From contig FPAN01000003.1 in NCBI GenBank assembly GCA_900116395.1, positions 62,001 through 126,000 of the forward strand: a DNA stretch of 64,000 bases. Direction: 5' to 3'. How positions within the stretch are numbered: the stretch's first letter is position 1; each line of letters starts with the position of its first letter. This DNA is from Lachnospiraceae bacterium XBD2001 (GTDB lineage Bacteria; Bacillota; Clostridia; Lachnospirales; Lachnospiraceae). Of the stretch, positions 35,320 through 43,164 are shown in pieces. The position numbers and the translations under genes were made by a program. Under the pieces are notes generated by a model. The model saw only the letters and a program-made list of their open reading frames with translations, did no database searches and was not told the DNA's origin.

Positions 35320-35566
35320 TGAGAAGCGCTATTGTCGGAAATGCCTCTTGAGCGAACAGGGGGAGAACGGTCGAATGCAACTGGAGAAATATCTGGCTGC
35401 GATTCATAAAGAGGACCGGACGGATGATGCCGCTTATGAGAAGCGGCTGGAACGCTGCAGAGCGTGCGAACAGTTAGGCAGTGATGCCACCTGCTTATCC
35501 TGCGGTTGCTATGTGGAGTTCCGTGCGATTCAAAAACGGGGAAGTTGCCCCAAACATTATTGGTAA
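35312..35566 (+). CDS. Small zinc-ribbon protein (DUF6171-like)
   Basis: 84 residues with four cysteine groups: CRKC, CRAC, CLSCGC and a final Cys near the C-terminus (GSCPKHYW), enough for two zinc sites. The centre is a charged helix (LEKYLAAIHKEDRTDDAAYE). Resembles DUF6171 proteins of Lachnospiraceae, which have no known role. It overlaps the DUF624 gene by 8 bases, so it belongs to the arabinan operon. The terminator 35572-35598 follows at once. Confidence 0.75.
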   Translation: MSSEKRYCRKCLLSEQGENGRMQLEKYLAAIHKEDRTDDAAYEKRLERCRACEQLGSDATCLSCGCYVEFRAIQKRGSCPKHYW

Positions 35567-35571
35567 AATTT

Positions 35572-35598
35572 TGACTCCCCGTCCCGGGGAGTCATTTT
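35572..35598. terminator. Bidirectional terminator between convergent genes
   Basis: Perfect 10-bp GC-rich arms (35572-35581 and 35585-35594) around TCC, with TTTT on the + side and AAAATT before the left arm. It serves the arabinan operon and the convergent regulator gene, whose stop codon abuts it. Confidence 0.88.
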
Positions 35599-36523
35599 AT
35601 GCCTGTGGTTCTTTCGGTGCGTAGCTGATGTTGACTTTGATGTCTTGTGCGTAGTTACCGAAGGTCTTGCCGAAGATGGTTAAGCCGCCCACATGCTCGG
35701 AATCTTCGTCTACCGACATCTTGAATTTCATGGTACTGGTGGAATCCAGCTGGAACTGGTCGATGGTGACATCGGAAATCTTCAGGCCGTCGATGTAGGT
35801 TCCGTTGCGGTTAATGACCAACATCTTCAAGAGACCGTACTGGTTCCAATTCGGATACCACCAATCCGGGGTGAAGATGCCCGGTACATCACCGAAGTCG
35901 CCCGGAGAGGTCCAGGAACCAAGATGTACATTGTTCAGATAGAAGTTGATATCGGAAGGCCAGTTGTTGTTGATCCCCGGCGCTTCGGAACTCAGCTCTG
36001 CGCTAATCATGATACCGGTGATTTTCTGGTTCAATGGGATAAAGTTGGGAATCATGTATTCCACATAACCCTTGGTGAACCAGAGAATATCTGCGTTGTA
36101 GCGGTCCGGATGGGAGAAGTAACGGGTATCGTCCACTTCGCCGATGAGCTTGTTGGCAGTGGCCAGACCGCAGGTCGGATAGACTTTGTAGTCGGTGTAA
36201 TGACCGATGTTGATTTCGTTGGAATATACATTCTCCTGGGCGCTGCTTGGCTGGATATCGATGAGAATCTTGTCCAGACGCAAAGAGCAAATCTTCTGGT
36301 TGCCGTGGCCCATGGATTCGTTGGCTGTAGATACGATGCCGCAGCTCTCTAACTTCTTGATATGACCGGTGAGAGCACCGTTGGTAATCTTAAGGCTGGT
36401 TGCAAGCTCGTTCATATTCATGGTTTTGTTCTCCATGAGGAGCTTGATGATGTCAATACGTACTTCGGAACCTAAGGCTTTGAAGAGTTCCAGTCCGTCA
36501 TCTAAGGATTCGATATGAAGCAT
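35597..36523 (-). CDS. ArsR-type winged-helix regulator with large C-terminal sensor domain
   Basis: 308 residues. Residues 1-85 form an ArsR-like winged helix (LFKALGSEVRIDIIKLLMEN, MNELATSLKITNGALTGHIK). The remaining 220 residues are beta-rich and aromatic (FTPDWWYPNWNQYGLLKMLV), suggesting a jelly-roll or carbohydrate-binding sensor rather than the metal site of classical ArsR; no CxC metal motif is present. The start at 36523 is chosen because AAGGAGG lies 5 nt upstream of it; an ATG at 36538 would place that site inside the gene. A palindrome sits just upstream. Likely the arabinose/arabinan-sensing repressor of the locus, by context. Confidence 0.78.
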   Translation of the reverse strand: MLHIESLDDGLELFKALGSEVRIDIIKLLMENKTMNMNELATSLKITNGALTGHIKKLESCGIVSTANESMGHGNQKICSLRLDKILIDIQPSSAQENVYSNEINIGHYTDYKVYPTCGLATANKLIGEVDDTRYFSHPDRYNADILWFTKGYVEYMIPNFIPLNQKITGIMISAELSSEAPGINNNWPSDINFYLNNVHLGSWTSPGDFGDVPGIFTPDWWYPNWNQYGLLKMLVINRNGTYIDGLKISDVTIDQFQLDSTSTMKFKMSVDEDSEHVGGLTIFGKTFGNYAQDIKVNISYAPKEPQA

Positions 36524-36538
36524 GTGTGCCTCCTTCAT

Positions 36539-36554
36539 TTTAGAAAAATCTAAA
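36539..36554. promoter_or_regulatory. Candidate operator upstream of the ArsR-type regulator
   Basis: TTTAGA-AAAA-TCTAAA, a perfect 6-bp palindrome with 4-bp spacer, 16 bp before the chosen start codon on the minus strand. A copy with one mismatch lies at the importer promoter (25142-25157). Fits autorepression. Confidence 0.5.
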
Positions 36555-36592
36555 TTATGTTCCGTATTTCTCTTTCATTCTATCAAAAGAGG

Positions 36593-36607
36593 CCTTGTCC
36601 CACAAGG
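36593..36607. repeat. Short inverted repeat in the regulator-kinase intergenic region
   Basis: CCTTGT-CCC-ACAAGG, perfect 6-bp arms, between the divergent regulator and kinase genes. Could be a second operator; unproven. Confidence 0.4.
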
Positions 36608-36660
36608 AAAAACTCCAACTTTTTAAAGTAATTTAACAAAAATTAAAAGCCATAAGAAAA

Positions 36661-36678
36661 CTGTGAAAAATCTGTGAA
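36661..36678 (+). promoter_or_regulatory. Direct repeat CTGTGAA upstream of the histidine kinase
   Basis: CTGTGAA (36661-36667), N4, CTGTGAA (36672-36678): an 11-bp period, the arrangement bound by OmpR/PhoB-family dimers. It ends 5 bp before the -35 box of the kinase promoter, a position suited to activation. Confidence 0.5.
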
Positions 36679-36683
36679 GTGCG

Positions 36684-36711
36684 TTGTGTTTTTTTTATGC
36701 TTTTGTAAAAT
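36684..36711 (+). promoter_or_regulatory. Probable promoter of the histidine kinase gene
   Basis: TTGTGT (36684-36689), 16-nt spacer, TAAAAT (36706-36711). Weak -35, consistent with need for an activator. Confidence 0.5.
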
Positions 36712-36735
36712 AAAAACAGATAGGAGAGGTTTGTT

Positions 36736-38064
36736 ATGAAGATGCCATTCAAACGGTCAAAATTACATCATCGCATAGTTGGTAGCATTTTCCTTGTGGT
36801 ATTTGGTGTGGTTGCCCTGTGCTGGATATTGAATTCTTCGCTGTCTGAGCGATTTTATATTCACAGTAAAACCGCGCAGATTATCGATACTTATAACACG
36901 TTATCCGATGTTTCCGTGGACGGAACGTTGTATAGCGAGGATTACTATGTGGCTTTTGAGAATCTCTGCTCCGGTCGGAATGTGTCCATTCTTGTAATCG
37001 CATCTGACGGAACCGTGCTGTTATCATCTCAGAGCGAAGCCAGTATGATTCGGAATCAGTTGTTTAATTCTTTGCTAGGCATGAAGAATAATTCCAAGGA
37101 ACTGGCATCATCGGAGCATTATATTGTAAAGCGCCAGGTGGACGCCTTCTCTAATCAGGAGAATATTTTTCTGGTGGGAAGCCTGGAGGATGGCAATACC
37201 ATTCTGATCCGAAGCGCGGTAGACGGCATTCGTGACAGCGTACGGGTATCCAATCGCTTTCTGCTCTTTGTTGGACTGTTTGGTGTGTTGATTGCCTTTG
37301 TGGTGTCAGAGATTGTGGCGGGTCCAATTGCGGATTTGGAGCAGAAGAACGCCTCCTTACAGCATGATTTGGTGCTTCGGGAACAGAGTGAAAAGATGCG
37401 TAAGGAATTCCTATCCAATGTGTCTCATGAGTTAAAAACGCCGATTGCATTGATTCAAGGGTATGCGGAAGGATTGAATGAAGGGGTATCGGAAGATCCG
37501 GAGAGCCGGGCCTATTACTGTGAAGTGATTTTGGATGAGGCCCACAAGATGAATCAGATGGTACAACAGATGCTGACCCTAAATCAGTTGGAATTCGGCG
37601 AAGAGGAATTCTCCATGGAGCATATCGACCTAATCTCCATGATTCGAAGCGTCAATGCAGTGAGCAAGATTCTTCTGGAGAACGAAGGAATTACGTTGAA
37701 TTATGTGGGCCCGGAAGAACTCTTTGTCTGGGCGGATCCGTTTTGGGTGGAACAGGTATATTCCAATTATCTGAACAACGCCATTCATCATTGTGAAGGA
37801 GAGAAGCGAATTGAAGTTGTTGTAATTGAAGACGCAACAAGTGCAAAAATCCAGGTTTTCAATACCGGCAAGCCGATTCCGGAAGAATCCATCGGACGAA
37901 TCTGGGAAAAATTCTATAAGGTGGATAAGGCAAGAACCCGTGAATACGGCGGTAGCGGCATTGGACTATCTGTGGTGAAGGCAATCATGGACGGTTTTGG
38001 CAAGCCTTATGGTGTCAAAAACCATGAAAATGGTGTATGCTTTTGGTTTGAATTAGACAAATAA
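36736..38064 (+). CDS. Sensor histidine kinase (PhoR/VanS-like)
   Basis: 442 residues. Membrane helix about 13-34, an extracellular sensor of about 140 residues, second helix about 176-196, HAMP-like linker (VAGPIADLEQKNASL), then the H-box SHELKTPIALIQGYAEGL with phospho-acceptor His231, N-box NYLNNAIHHCEG and G-box GGSGIGLSVVKAIM. It phosphorylates an OmpR-type response regulator. No response-regulator gene is adjacent; the nearest, of the right class, is at 24.26 kb. AGGAGAGG precedes the ATG. Confidence 0.93.
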   Translation: MKMPFKRSKLHHRIVGSIFLVVFGVVALCWILNSSLSERFYIHSKTAQIIDTYNTLSDVSVDGTLYSEDYYVAFENLCSGRNVSILVIASDGTVLLSSQSEASMIRNQLFNSLLGMKNNSKELASSEHYIVKRQVDAFSNQENIFLVGSLEDGNTILIRSAVDGIRDSVRVSNRFLLFVGLFGVLIAFVVSEIVAGPIADLEQKNASLQHDLVLREQSEKMRKEFLSNVSHELKTPIALIQGYAEGLNEGVSEDPESRAYYCEVILDEAHKMNQMVQQMLTLNQLEFGEEEFSMEHIDLISMIRSVNAVSKILLENEGITLNYVGPEELFVWADPFWVEQVYSNYLNNAIHHCEGEKRIEVVVIEDATSAKIQVFNTGKPIPEESIGRIWEKFYKVDKARTREYGGSGIGLSVVKAIMDGFGKPYGVKNHENGVCFWFELDK

Positions 38065-38089
38065 ATTGTAGAGAATTGTGTTTTTTTTA

Positions 38090-38118
38090 TTGAATATTCA
38101 TGGTGGGAATGTTAACAT
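38090..38118 (+). promoter_or_regulatory. Probable promoter of the lipoprotein gene
   Basis: TTGAAT (38090-38095), 17-nt spacer, TAACAT (38113-38118). Confidence 0.5.
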
Positions 38119-38158
38119 GATATTGAATATAAACACAATTACCGGATGGAGTGACGAC

Positions 38159-38956
38159 ATGCCCAAGAAGATATCAATTCTTATGGCGGCAATTTTGTTG
38201 TGCGTTTCATTGACGGGTTGTACATCTATGATTTCTCTGACCGATGAGGAAGAAGAAGAGATTGCAATTTACACTTCTTCTTTGATTTCTAAGTACAATC
38301 GCAACCAGACCAACGGACTGACTTATATTTCCGAACAGCGTCGTCTGGAGATTGAAGAATTGGAAGCATCCTATCATCCGGAAGAGGGCACTGAAGAGGA
38401 AGAACTTACAGAGGATGAGAACTTGGAGAACTCCTTGGACAATCCTGAGGACTCCTTGGATGAGAATGTAGGTGCAACTGTAGACGATGAGTTACGTACA
38501 GACGGTTCTGTGAATCCGACCAATACGGTGGAAGAGGTAACCGGTGAGACCATTACCTTGACAGAGTTGGTTGGTAAGACAGGAATCTCTGTGTCCTATC
38601 AGGGCGCAGCTGCTGCTACACATTATGGTTCTGACGGCGTATTTGATTTGTCCCCGACTAAGGGATATCAATTCCTCGTTATGAATTTTCAACTTAAGAA
38701 TACATCTTCTAGCGCAGTGCCCGTGGACTTAAGCGGATTGGGATTTGTATTTCGAGCAACTGTTGACGGGGTTACAGCTAGAGCCGATCAGACAATCCTA
38801 CTGGATGACTTACAGACCTTCGAAGGAAGCATTCCTGCCGGAGGCACACAGAATCTTGTGTTACTGTTTCAATATCCGAATAGTGGGTTGAGTGATCTCT
38901 CCAATCTATCCCTTCGGGTAGATCAAGGTGGTAATACTTACACCGTTGTTTTATAG
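38159..38956 (+). CDS. Lipoprotein with DUF4352-like C-terminal domain
   Basis: 265 residues. MPKKISILMAAILLCVSLTGC is a lipoprotein signal. An acidic linker (EEGTEEEELTEDENLENSLD) leads to a C-terminal immunoglobulin-like beta domain of about 120 residues: YQFLVMNFQLKNTSSSAVPV and GSIPAGGTQNLVLLFQYP, as in DUF4352/telomeric-repeat-factor-like lipoproteins of Firmicutes. Function unknown. The ATG at 38159 has GGAGTG upstream and a proper signal peptide; longer in-frame starts do not. It follows the kinase by 94 nt, with its own promoter. Confidence 0.78.
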   Translation: MPKKISILMAAILLCVSLTGCTSMISLTDEEEEEIAIYTSSLISKYNRNQTNGLTYISEQRRLEIEELEASYHPEEGTEEEELTEDENLENSLDNPEDSLDENVGATVDDELRTDGSVNPTNTVEEVTGETITLTELVGKTGISVSYQGAAAATHYGSDGVFDLSPTKGYQFLVMNFQLKNTSSSAVPVDLSGLGFVFRATVDGVTARADQTILLDDLQTFEGSIPAGGTQNLVLLFQYPNSGLSDLSNLSLRVDQGGNTYTVVL

Positions 38957-38989
38957 GTTTTCAAAAAACGATTTTGGGAGGCTGAAAGA

Positions 38990-39907
38990 ATGGATACTAA
39001 TATTTTGCTGGAATCTGGAACAAATGAGCTTGAAATCCTGGAGTTTAAAGTAGCTGATAACTATTACGGTATCAATGTTGCGAAGATCCGTGAGATTTTA
39101 ACTTACTCACACGTAACTCCGGTCCCGAATTCACATCCTTTTGTGGAAGGAATTTTTATGCCGAGAGATACGATGATCTCGGTAATTAATCTTCGTAAAT
39201 GTTTGGGATATGAAGATGATCCGAATATTGACGGATTGTTCTTCATCACCAATTTCAATAGTTTGAATACCGCATTCCATGTGGATGAGGTGCTTGGTAT
39301 TCACCGTGTTTCCTGGGAAGACATCAATTCCCCGGATTCTACCATCAGTGCGGAAGACAGCGGTGTTTCTACCGGTGTTATTAAGTTAGAGGATCGCTTG
39401 GTTGTTATTCTCGATTTCGAGAAGATCGTTTCCAACATCAATCCGGAGACCGGACTGAAGGTTTCTGATATGGATACCTATGAAGCTCACGATCGTTCCA
39501 AGTCTCCAATCCTGATTGCAGAGGATTCACCACTTCTGTCTAAGTTGATTACCGAGTGCTTACGTAAGGCCGGTTACACCAACCTGATTGTGAATCCGAA
39601 CGGACAGGAAGCTTGGGAGAAGTTGTGCGAGTTTGCCGACAAGGGCACTGTCCTCAATGATGTTCATTTGATCGTAAGCGATATTGAGATGCCTAAGATG
39701 GACGGACATCGCTTGTGCAAGCTGGTAAAAGAAGATGAAACGATGCGCAAGATTCCATTTATTATTTTCTCATCTTTGATTAATGACGAAATTCGCCGTA
39801 AAGGTGAGTCCCTTGGAGCTGACGCTCAGTTAACCAAGCCGGAGATTGGCAAGCTTGTTCAGGTAATTGATGAACTTGTTGAGAAGTACGAGAGCGCTAG
39901 ACAATAA
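38990..39907 (+). CDS. cheV: CheV: CheW-receiver fusion chemotaxis protein
   Basis: 305 residues. An N-terminal CheW domain (EILEFKVADNYYGINVAKIR, VTPVPNSHPFVEGIFMPRD) couples receptors to CheA; a C-terminal receiver domain has the acidic pair IAEDSPLLSK, phospho-acceptor Asp231 in IVSDIEMPKMDG, and Lys in LTKPE. Phosphorylated CheV adjusts receptor-kinase coupling (adaptation). GGGAGG precedes the ATG. It stands alone, away from a che operon, and implies a chemotactic, probably flagellated host. Confidence 0.95.
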   Translation: MDTNILLESGTNELEILEFKVADNYYGINVAKIREILTYSHVTPVPNSHPFVEGIFMPRDTMISVINLRKCLGYEDDPNIDGLFFITNFNSLNTAFHVDEVLGIHRVSWEDINSPDSTISAEDSGVSTGVIKLEDRLVVILDFEKIVSNINPETGLKVSDMDTYEAHDRSKSPILIAEDSPLLSKLITECLRKAGYTNLIVNPNGQEAWEKLCEFADKGTVLNDVHLIVSDIEMPKMDGHRLCKLVKEDETMRKIPFIIFSSLINDEIRRKGESLGADAQLTKPEIGKLVQVIDELVEKYESARQ

Positions 39908-39920
39908 TAGTAATGAATTC

Positions 39921-39960
39921 AAAGGGATGTGACGGGTATCACATCCCTTTCTCTATTTTT
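39921..39960 (+). terminator. Intrinsic terminator after cheV
   Basis: Perfect 12-bp arms (39921-39932 and 39939-39950) with a 6-nt loop, then CTCTATTTTT. Confidence 0.82.
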
Positions 39961-39982
39961 AAGATTTTATGGAGGTAATCCC

Positions 39983-41782
39983 GTGGCTAATTCCGAAGAT
40001 TACTTGGATGGACTACTTGATTCCATAACGCAAGCAAAGAATAGTGTGACCGATGCGGACCGTCGCGAGCGCAGAAATCGCCAGGAGCGTGCTGCCAGAC
40101 GTCGCCGTGTCTCAGCAGATGATGACTTCATGGAAGCCAATGGATTGAACGATTATGTTCCACGTACGATGGGACACAGTAATTTACAATCCATTCTCGA
40201 TGAGGCTGATTTCTTGCGGGAATTTGAAGAAGAATTGGATAACGGAGACGCAGATGCATTCTTAGCGGAATTCGAGAACGAACTTCGAGAAGAGGAAATG
40301 GGCACAAGCTCTGAGCCTTCCTTGGATTTATTCAGTATCGATGAAGATGAGAATCGCGATGCAGGCAATGTGTTCGTGAAGGATGATTTGCCAACGGAAG
40401 AAAATCTTCAGGAAGCAGCGCCGGAAGAGACGCAAGAAGTACCGATGGATTTGGATTTGTCGGTGGAAGATATAGAGGTGGCTACGGAAGAAGCTCCGGA
40501 TGACCATCTGATGCAGAGTATTGAGAGTATTGTATCGGAAGCAACATCCGCTTCCGAGACGGAGAAGGCGAAGCCATCCGGTACGGAAGTTGGAGAAGAT
40601 TTTCTTCAGCCGGAATTCGAGCCGGATGAGTTGGATTTGGCGGATGCAGCCCCGGAAGAAAGTGCAGTGCCGGAGATTACCTTGGTAGATCCGGACGGCG
40701 ACGGTGACGTGGATTTGGCTTCCTTGTTTGGAGAGAGTACCGACGCCCAGGAAGTCCCGCTGATGGATGAATCCGGAGAAGGTATTGATTTGTCTGAAGC
40801 CTTAGCAGGGGATGAATCTTTATCTGATATCGGAGACCTTCTGAATGCAGACGAGAGTGGAGAAGAACTTGGCGAAGCGAGAGATGCCTTCGAGGCTTCT
40901 GCGGAAGCAGCGGAAGAGGGAATCGATTTATCCGACGCCAGCTTCGAAGGTGCAGAGGAAGAGCCGAAGAAGGTTGGTTTTTTACAGAAGATTCTTGGCA
41001 TCTTCAAGAAGAAAAAGAAGGCCGACGACGAGCTGGATGATTTGGTGGATATTTCCGAGAACAATCCAACTCCGGAAGAACTGGCTGCAGAGTCTGATGA
41101 TTTGTTAGCTAGCTTCTCCGATGAGCTGACGGAACCGGAAGAAGAACCGAAGAAAGAAAAGAAGAAAAAAGAAAAGAAACCAAAAGAAAAGAAGCCAAAG
41201 AAGGAGAAACCACCGAAGCCGCCGAAGGAGAAGAAGCCGAAGAAGGAAAGGGTTCCGGACAATTCTCCGAAGATTCCGTTGAAGGTCATTTTGGCATTCT
41301 TAATTTTGGCTGTTTCCATTATCCTTTTTGTCTTTGTAGCACAGAAGATTTTTGCAGATAAGATGCAGTTCGGACGCGCTAAGGAATCTTTTGATACCGG
41401 CGATTATATTACGGCATACAGCCGTGTCAGCGGTATTGAGACAGAGAATGAAGAGGATGCTACGTTTATTGAGGCAACCAAATTGCTTGCGATGCTTCAG
41501 ATGAAGAATCGGGAGTATGAGGTGGCAATGTCCAAGAAGGACTATAGCATGGCTTTAGACAGCCTGATTATCGGTATCGTACAATACCGTGAGAAGGCAG
41601 AATCTGCAGAGACCTTAGGTGTAACAGCGCAGTTTGATGCATTGGGTCAGAAGCTCATTACCCACTTGGAAGAGCAGTTTGGCATGAGCGCAGAGGAAGC
41701 AGTGGAAGTTTTCTATGTGGGCGATCGTCAGGATTACACATTGAAGCTTTACGATATATTGGAAGAAAAAGGATTTAGATAA
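39983..41782 (+). CDS. Large acidic protein with lysine-rich hinge and one membrane helix, unknown
   Basis: 599 residues, not recognised. GTG start at 39983 with GGAGGT 6 nt upstream. A basic head (RRERRNRQERAARRRR, about 23-38) is followed by about 330 very acidic, low-complexity residues, then a Lys/Pro/Glu block (KKEKKPKEKKPKKEKPPKPP) at about residues 395-425, a membrane helix (about 434-457, VILAFLILAVSIILFVFVAQ) and a helical extracytoplasmic domain of about 140 residues that may be TPR-like. The layout suggests a cytosolic acidic arm tethered to the membrane. It lies between cheV and hisH; a link to chemotaxis is only positional. Confidence 0.75.
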   Translation: MANSEDYLDGLLDSITQAKNSVTDADRRERRNRQERAARRRRVSADDDFMEANGLNDYVPRTMGHSNLQSILDEADFLREFEEELDNGDADAFLAEFENELREEEMGTSSEPSLDLFSIDEDENRDAGNVFVKDDLPTEENLQEAAPEETQEVPMDLDLSVEDIEVATEEAPDDHLMQSIESIVSEATSASETEKAKPSGTEVGEDFLQPEFEPDELDLADAAPEESAVPEITLVDPDGDGDVDLASLFGESTDAQEVPLMDESGEGIDLSEALAGDESLSDIGDLLNADESGEELGEARDAFEASAEAAEEGIDLSDASFEGAEEEPKKVGFLQKILGIFKKKKKADDELDDLVDISENNPTPEELAAESDDLLASFSDELTEPEEEPKKEKKKKEKKPKEKKPKKEKPPKPPKEKKPKKERVPDNSPKIPLKVILAFLILAVSIILFVFVAQKIFADKMQFGRAKESFDTGDYITAYSRVSGIETENEEDATFIEATKLLAMLQMKNREYEVAMSKKDYSMALDSLIIGIVQYREKAESAETLGVTAQFDALGQKLITHLEEQFGMSAEEAVEVFYVGDRQDYTLKLYDILEEKGFR

Positions 41783-41786
41783 CAAC

Positions 41787-42392
41787 ATGATTGCAATTAT
41801 TGACTACGATGCCGGCAACATCAAGAGTGTGGAGAAGGCCTTTGCATATCTTGGTTATGAAACTGTTGTAACCAGAGACCGGGAACAGATTCTTGCAGCC
41901 GACAAGGTGGTATTACCGGGGGTGGGTTCCTTCGGTGACGCCATGAACCATCTGAAACAATATCAACTTGATACAGTCATTCATGAAGTGGCTTCCTCCG
42001 GGAAGCCATTTCTTGGGATATGCTTAGGACTGCAACTTCTCTTTGAAGGAAGTGATGAGACTCCGGGAGTACCGGGGCTTGGAATCCTGAAGGGATACAT
42101 TCATCGCATTCCGGATGCCAAGGAGTATAAGGTCCCCCACATTGGCTGGAATTCCTTACATTTACAGAATGAAGGACGCCTGTTCCAAGGGATTGCGGAA
42201 CAGTCCTTTGTCTACTATGTACATTCCTACTATCTGCAGGCGGAAGATCCTTCTATTGTAACTGCTACCAGTGACTATGGTGTTACCATTCACGGCTCCG
42301 TGGAGAGCGGCAATATTTTTGCCTGCCAGTTCCATCCGGAGAAGAGTAGCACGGTTGGACTTCAAATACTTCAGAATTTCTGTGAATTGTAG
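41787..42392 (+). CDS. hisH: Imidazole glycerol phosphate synthase, glutaminase subunit HisH
   Basis: 201 residues. Class I glutamine amidotransferase: nucleophile Cys in LGICLGLQLLFEGS, the oxyanion region PGVGSFGDAM, and the His-Glu pair in ACQFHPEKSS. It supplies ammonia to HisF for the fifth step of histidine synthesis, which also yields AICAR, the substrate of the transformylase encoded at 46.1 kb. Begins 4 nt after the previous gene with only a weak, distant ribosome site. Confidence 0.96.
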   Translation: MIAIIDYDAGNIKSVEKAFAYLGYETVVTRDREQILAADKVVLPGVGSFGDAMNHLKQYQLDTVIHEVASSGKPFLGICLGLQLLFEGSDETPGVPGLGILKGYIHRIPDAKEYKVPHIGWNSLHLQNEGRLFQGIAEQSFVYYVHSYYLQAEDPSIVTATSDYGVTIHGSVESGNIFACQFHPEKSSTVGLQILQNFCEL

Positions 42393-42401
42393 GTGGTGGA
42401 T

Positions 42402-43163
42402 ATGCATACAAAACGTATTATTCCGTGTCTGGATATTAAGGACGGACGCGTAGTCAAAGGTGTAAACTTCGTGGATTTGCAGGATGCCGGAGACCCAGTA
42501 GCGGTTGCTGCCGCTTATGATGCGGCCGGCGCGGACGAAGTGGTGTTTTTGGATATTACCGCATCCAGTGACCATCGTCAGACGGTGGTAGATATGGTGC
42601 GGGAAGTGGCGAAGAAGGTATTCATCCCATTTACCGTTGGTGGTGGTATTCGTACCGTAGAGGATTTTCGTGCCTTGCTTCGGGAAGGCGCAGATAAGAT
42701 ATCCATTAATTCTTCCGCCATTGATAACCCACAGCTGATTTCCGATGCTGCTGAGAAGTTTGGCAGTCAGTGCGTAGTGGTTGCCATTGATGCCAAGAAG
42801 CGTGCCGATGGTAGCGGCTGGAATGTGTATAAGCACGGCGGCCGTATCGATGTGGGACTGGATGCGGTGGAATGGGCGAAGAAGGCAGAGTCCCTTGGGG
42901 CCGGTGAGATTCTTCTTACCAGTATGGATGGAGACGGAACCAAAGCCGGTTACGACATTGCCCTTACCAAAGCTATTTCCGATGCAGTTTCCATTCCGGT
43001 GATTGCCTCCGGTGGAGCAGGAACCATGGAGCATTTTTATGAAGCATTGACCGAGGGTGGTGCGGAAGCTGCTCTTGCAGCGTCTTTGTTCCATTTTAAA
43101 GAGTTAGAGATTAAAGAAGTGAAGGAGTATTTGGCCGGACGAGGTGTTCCGGTTCGATTATAA
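42402..43163 (+). CDS. hisF: Imidazole glycerol phosphate synthase, cyclase subunit HisF
   Basis: 253 residues of a (beta/alpha)8 barrel. [20 protein letters not shown] is the family N-terminus; the catalytic aspartates lie in CLDIKDG and [14 protein letters not shown]; phosphate sites are VGGGIRT and ASGGAGT. ATG at 42402 with AGGTGG upstream; a GTG at 42393 overlaps hisH too closely. No other his genes are nearby, so hisHF is detached from the rest of the pathway. Confidence 0.96.
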   Translation: MHTKRIIPCLDIKDGRVVKGVNFVDLQDAGDPVAVAAAYDAAGADEVVFLDITASSDHRQTVVDMVREVAKKVFIPFTVGGGIRTVEDFRALLREGADKISINSSAIDNPQLISDAAEKFGSQCVVVAIDAKKRADGSGWNVYKHGGRIDVGLDAVEWAKKAESLGAGEILLTSMDGDGTKAGYDIALTKAISDAVSIPVIASGGAGTMEHFYEALTEGGAEAALAASLFHFKELEIKEVKEYLAGRGVPVRL

Positions 43164-43164
43164 G

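Noticed and set aside
40606..41319. Minus-strand Ser/Phe-rich frame opposite the acidic protein
   Set aside because: Its repeats are the complement of Glu/Lys codons; composition artefact.
42162..43094. Minus-strand open frame (310 codons) opposite hisH/hisF
   Set aside because: Shadow of the two well-identified genes; no start context and no recognisable protein.
43144..43164. Upstream start for ung inside hisF
   Set aside because: The added residues are out-of-frame hisF coding and the ATG at 43165 gives the normal length.
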